From positions 1-32,493 of the forward strand of contig JAFWUH010000074.1 in assembly GCA_017524165.1 (NCBI GenBank): 32,493 bases of DNA, read 5' to 3'. The notes under the pieces are model-generated. The model saw only the letters and a list, made by a program, of their open reading frames with translations. It ran no database searches and was not told where the DNA came from. A program made the position numbers and the translations under genes. Shown here piece after piece: positions 32,291-32,493 of the stretch; within the stretch, counting starts at the first letter, position 1, and every line of letters begins with the position of its first letter. The stretch is from Clostridia bacterium. GTDB taxonomy: Bacteria > Bacillota > Clostridia > Oscillospirales > Acutalibacteraceae.

Positions 32291-32493
32291 ATGACAAACA
32301 AAGAAAAAGCATTAGCCCTGATCGGCACGTTCGTATCCGGCGATCTTGAACTCGCAAAGTCTCTGCTCGCCCCCGAGTACAAGCAGCACAACCTCGCCTT
32401 TGGCACCGGCGCCGACGCTTTTGTGGCGGCGGTCGCGGGGCTGCAGCAGGCGCCTGTCAAAACGACGGTAAACAACATCCGCGCTTTTGAGGA
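32291..32493 (+). CDS. SnoaL/NTF2-like family protein, cut off by the window edge
   Basis: The first 67 residues are visible, with no stop before the edge. The start MTNKEKALALIGTFVSGD is followed by YKQHNLAFGTGADAFVAA, which resembles the YIQHNP...G-x-F region of SnoaL-like and NTF2-like polyketide-cyclase-fold proteins. These small proteins have varied or unknown reactions. TGGAGG stands about ten bases before the ATG. By hand count about 70% of third codon positions are G or C, higher than appears in neighbouring genes, so recent transfer is possible. Confidence 0.6.
   Translation, partial: MTNKEKALALIGTFVSGDLELAKSLLAPEYKQHNLAFGTGADAFVAAVAGLQQAPVKTTVNNIRAFE

Noticed and set aside
1..32493. 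CRISPR array, prophage or insertion sequence
   Set aside because: No regularly spaced repeats, transposase, integrase or phage structural genes were seen on either strand.

Overview
The window reads as chromosomal DNA of an anaerobic, probably endospore-forming member of the Clostridia (Firmicutes/Bacillota), perhaps Oscillospirales-like. The reasons are strong AGGAGG-type ribosome binding sites with frequent GTG/TTG starts, TTGACA-17-TATAAT promoters, a SpoVM gene too short for routine gene calling, a RemA homologue, a PrpC/PrkC (PASTA) pair, a FeoA-FeoB fusion, and a regulator fused to a superoxide-reductase-like domain. Family and genus cannot be fixed from the sequence alone.

Layout. Bases 1-274 hold a structured inverted repeat and the promoter of the first gene. 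Bases 275-7709 (+ strand) carry an LTA-synthase-like sulfatase, a Nudix hydrolase, a terminator, FeoAB, release factor 3 and an HTH/superoxide-reductase-like fusion. From 7752 to 31396 every gene is on the - strand. Read in transcription order from the right, the first block is a Bacillus-like housekeeping superoperon: yicC-remA-gmk-rpoZ-priA-def-fmt-rsmB-rlmN-prpC-pknB-rsgA-small membrane ORF-spoVM. It is followed by mgtE on its own promoter, then yceD-rpmF, then DUF512-der-plsY-gpsA, then rpmB on its own promoter, then a phosphoglycolate-phosphatase-like HAD gene with an MFS transporter, and finally ybaK-TPR-DUF4037. The right end turns to the + strand. There a consensus promoter precedes a degenerate tRNA-Ser-like sequence, an intact tRNA-Ser(CGA) and its terminator; a second consensus promoter drives a truncated SnoaL/NTF2-like gene with much more GC-rich codons.

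How the genes work together. The superoperon joins nucleotide supply (gmk), transcription (rpoZ), replication restart (priA), N-terminal formyl handling (fmt/def), rRNA and tRNA methylation (rsmB/rlmN), Ser/Thr kinase signalling at the cell wall (prpC/pknB), ribosome assembly (rsgA, der, L28, L32) and phospholipid synthesis (gpsA/plsY). Most genes overlap or abut by a few bases. The main exception is a 205-base, hairpin-rich leader between prpC and pknB.

Most of the window is ordinary core genome. The points worth a second look are the HTH/SOR fusion with altered metal ligands, two short genes beside rsgA (one of them spoVM), the broken tRNA-Ser-like transcript, the pknB leader with competing pairings that include its own ribosome binding site, the terminator-like hairpin in the mgtE leader, and the uncharacterised TPR/DUF4037 pair. 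I see no CRISPR array, transposase, integrase or phage gene.
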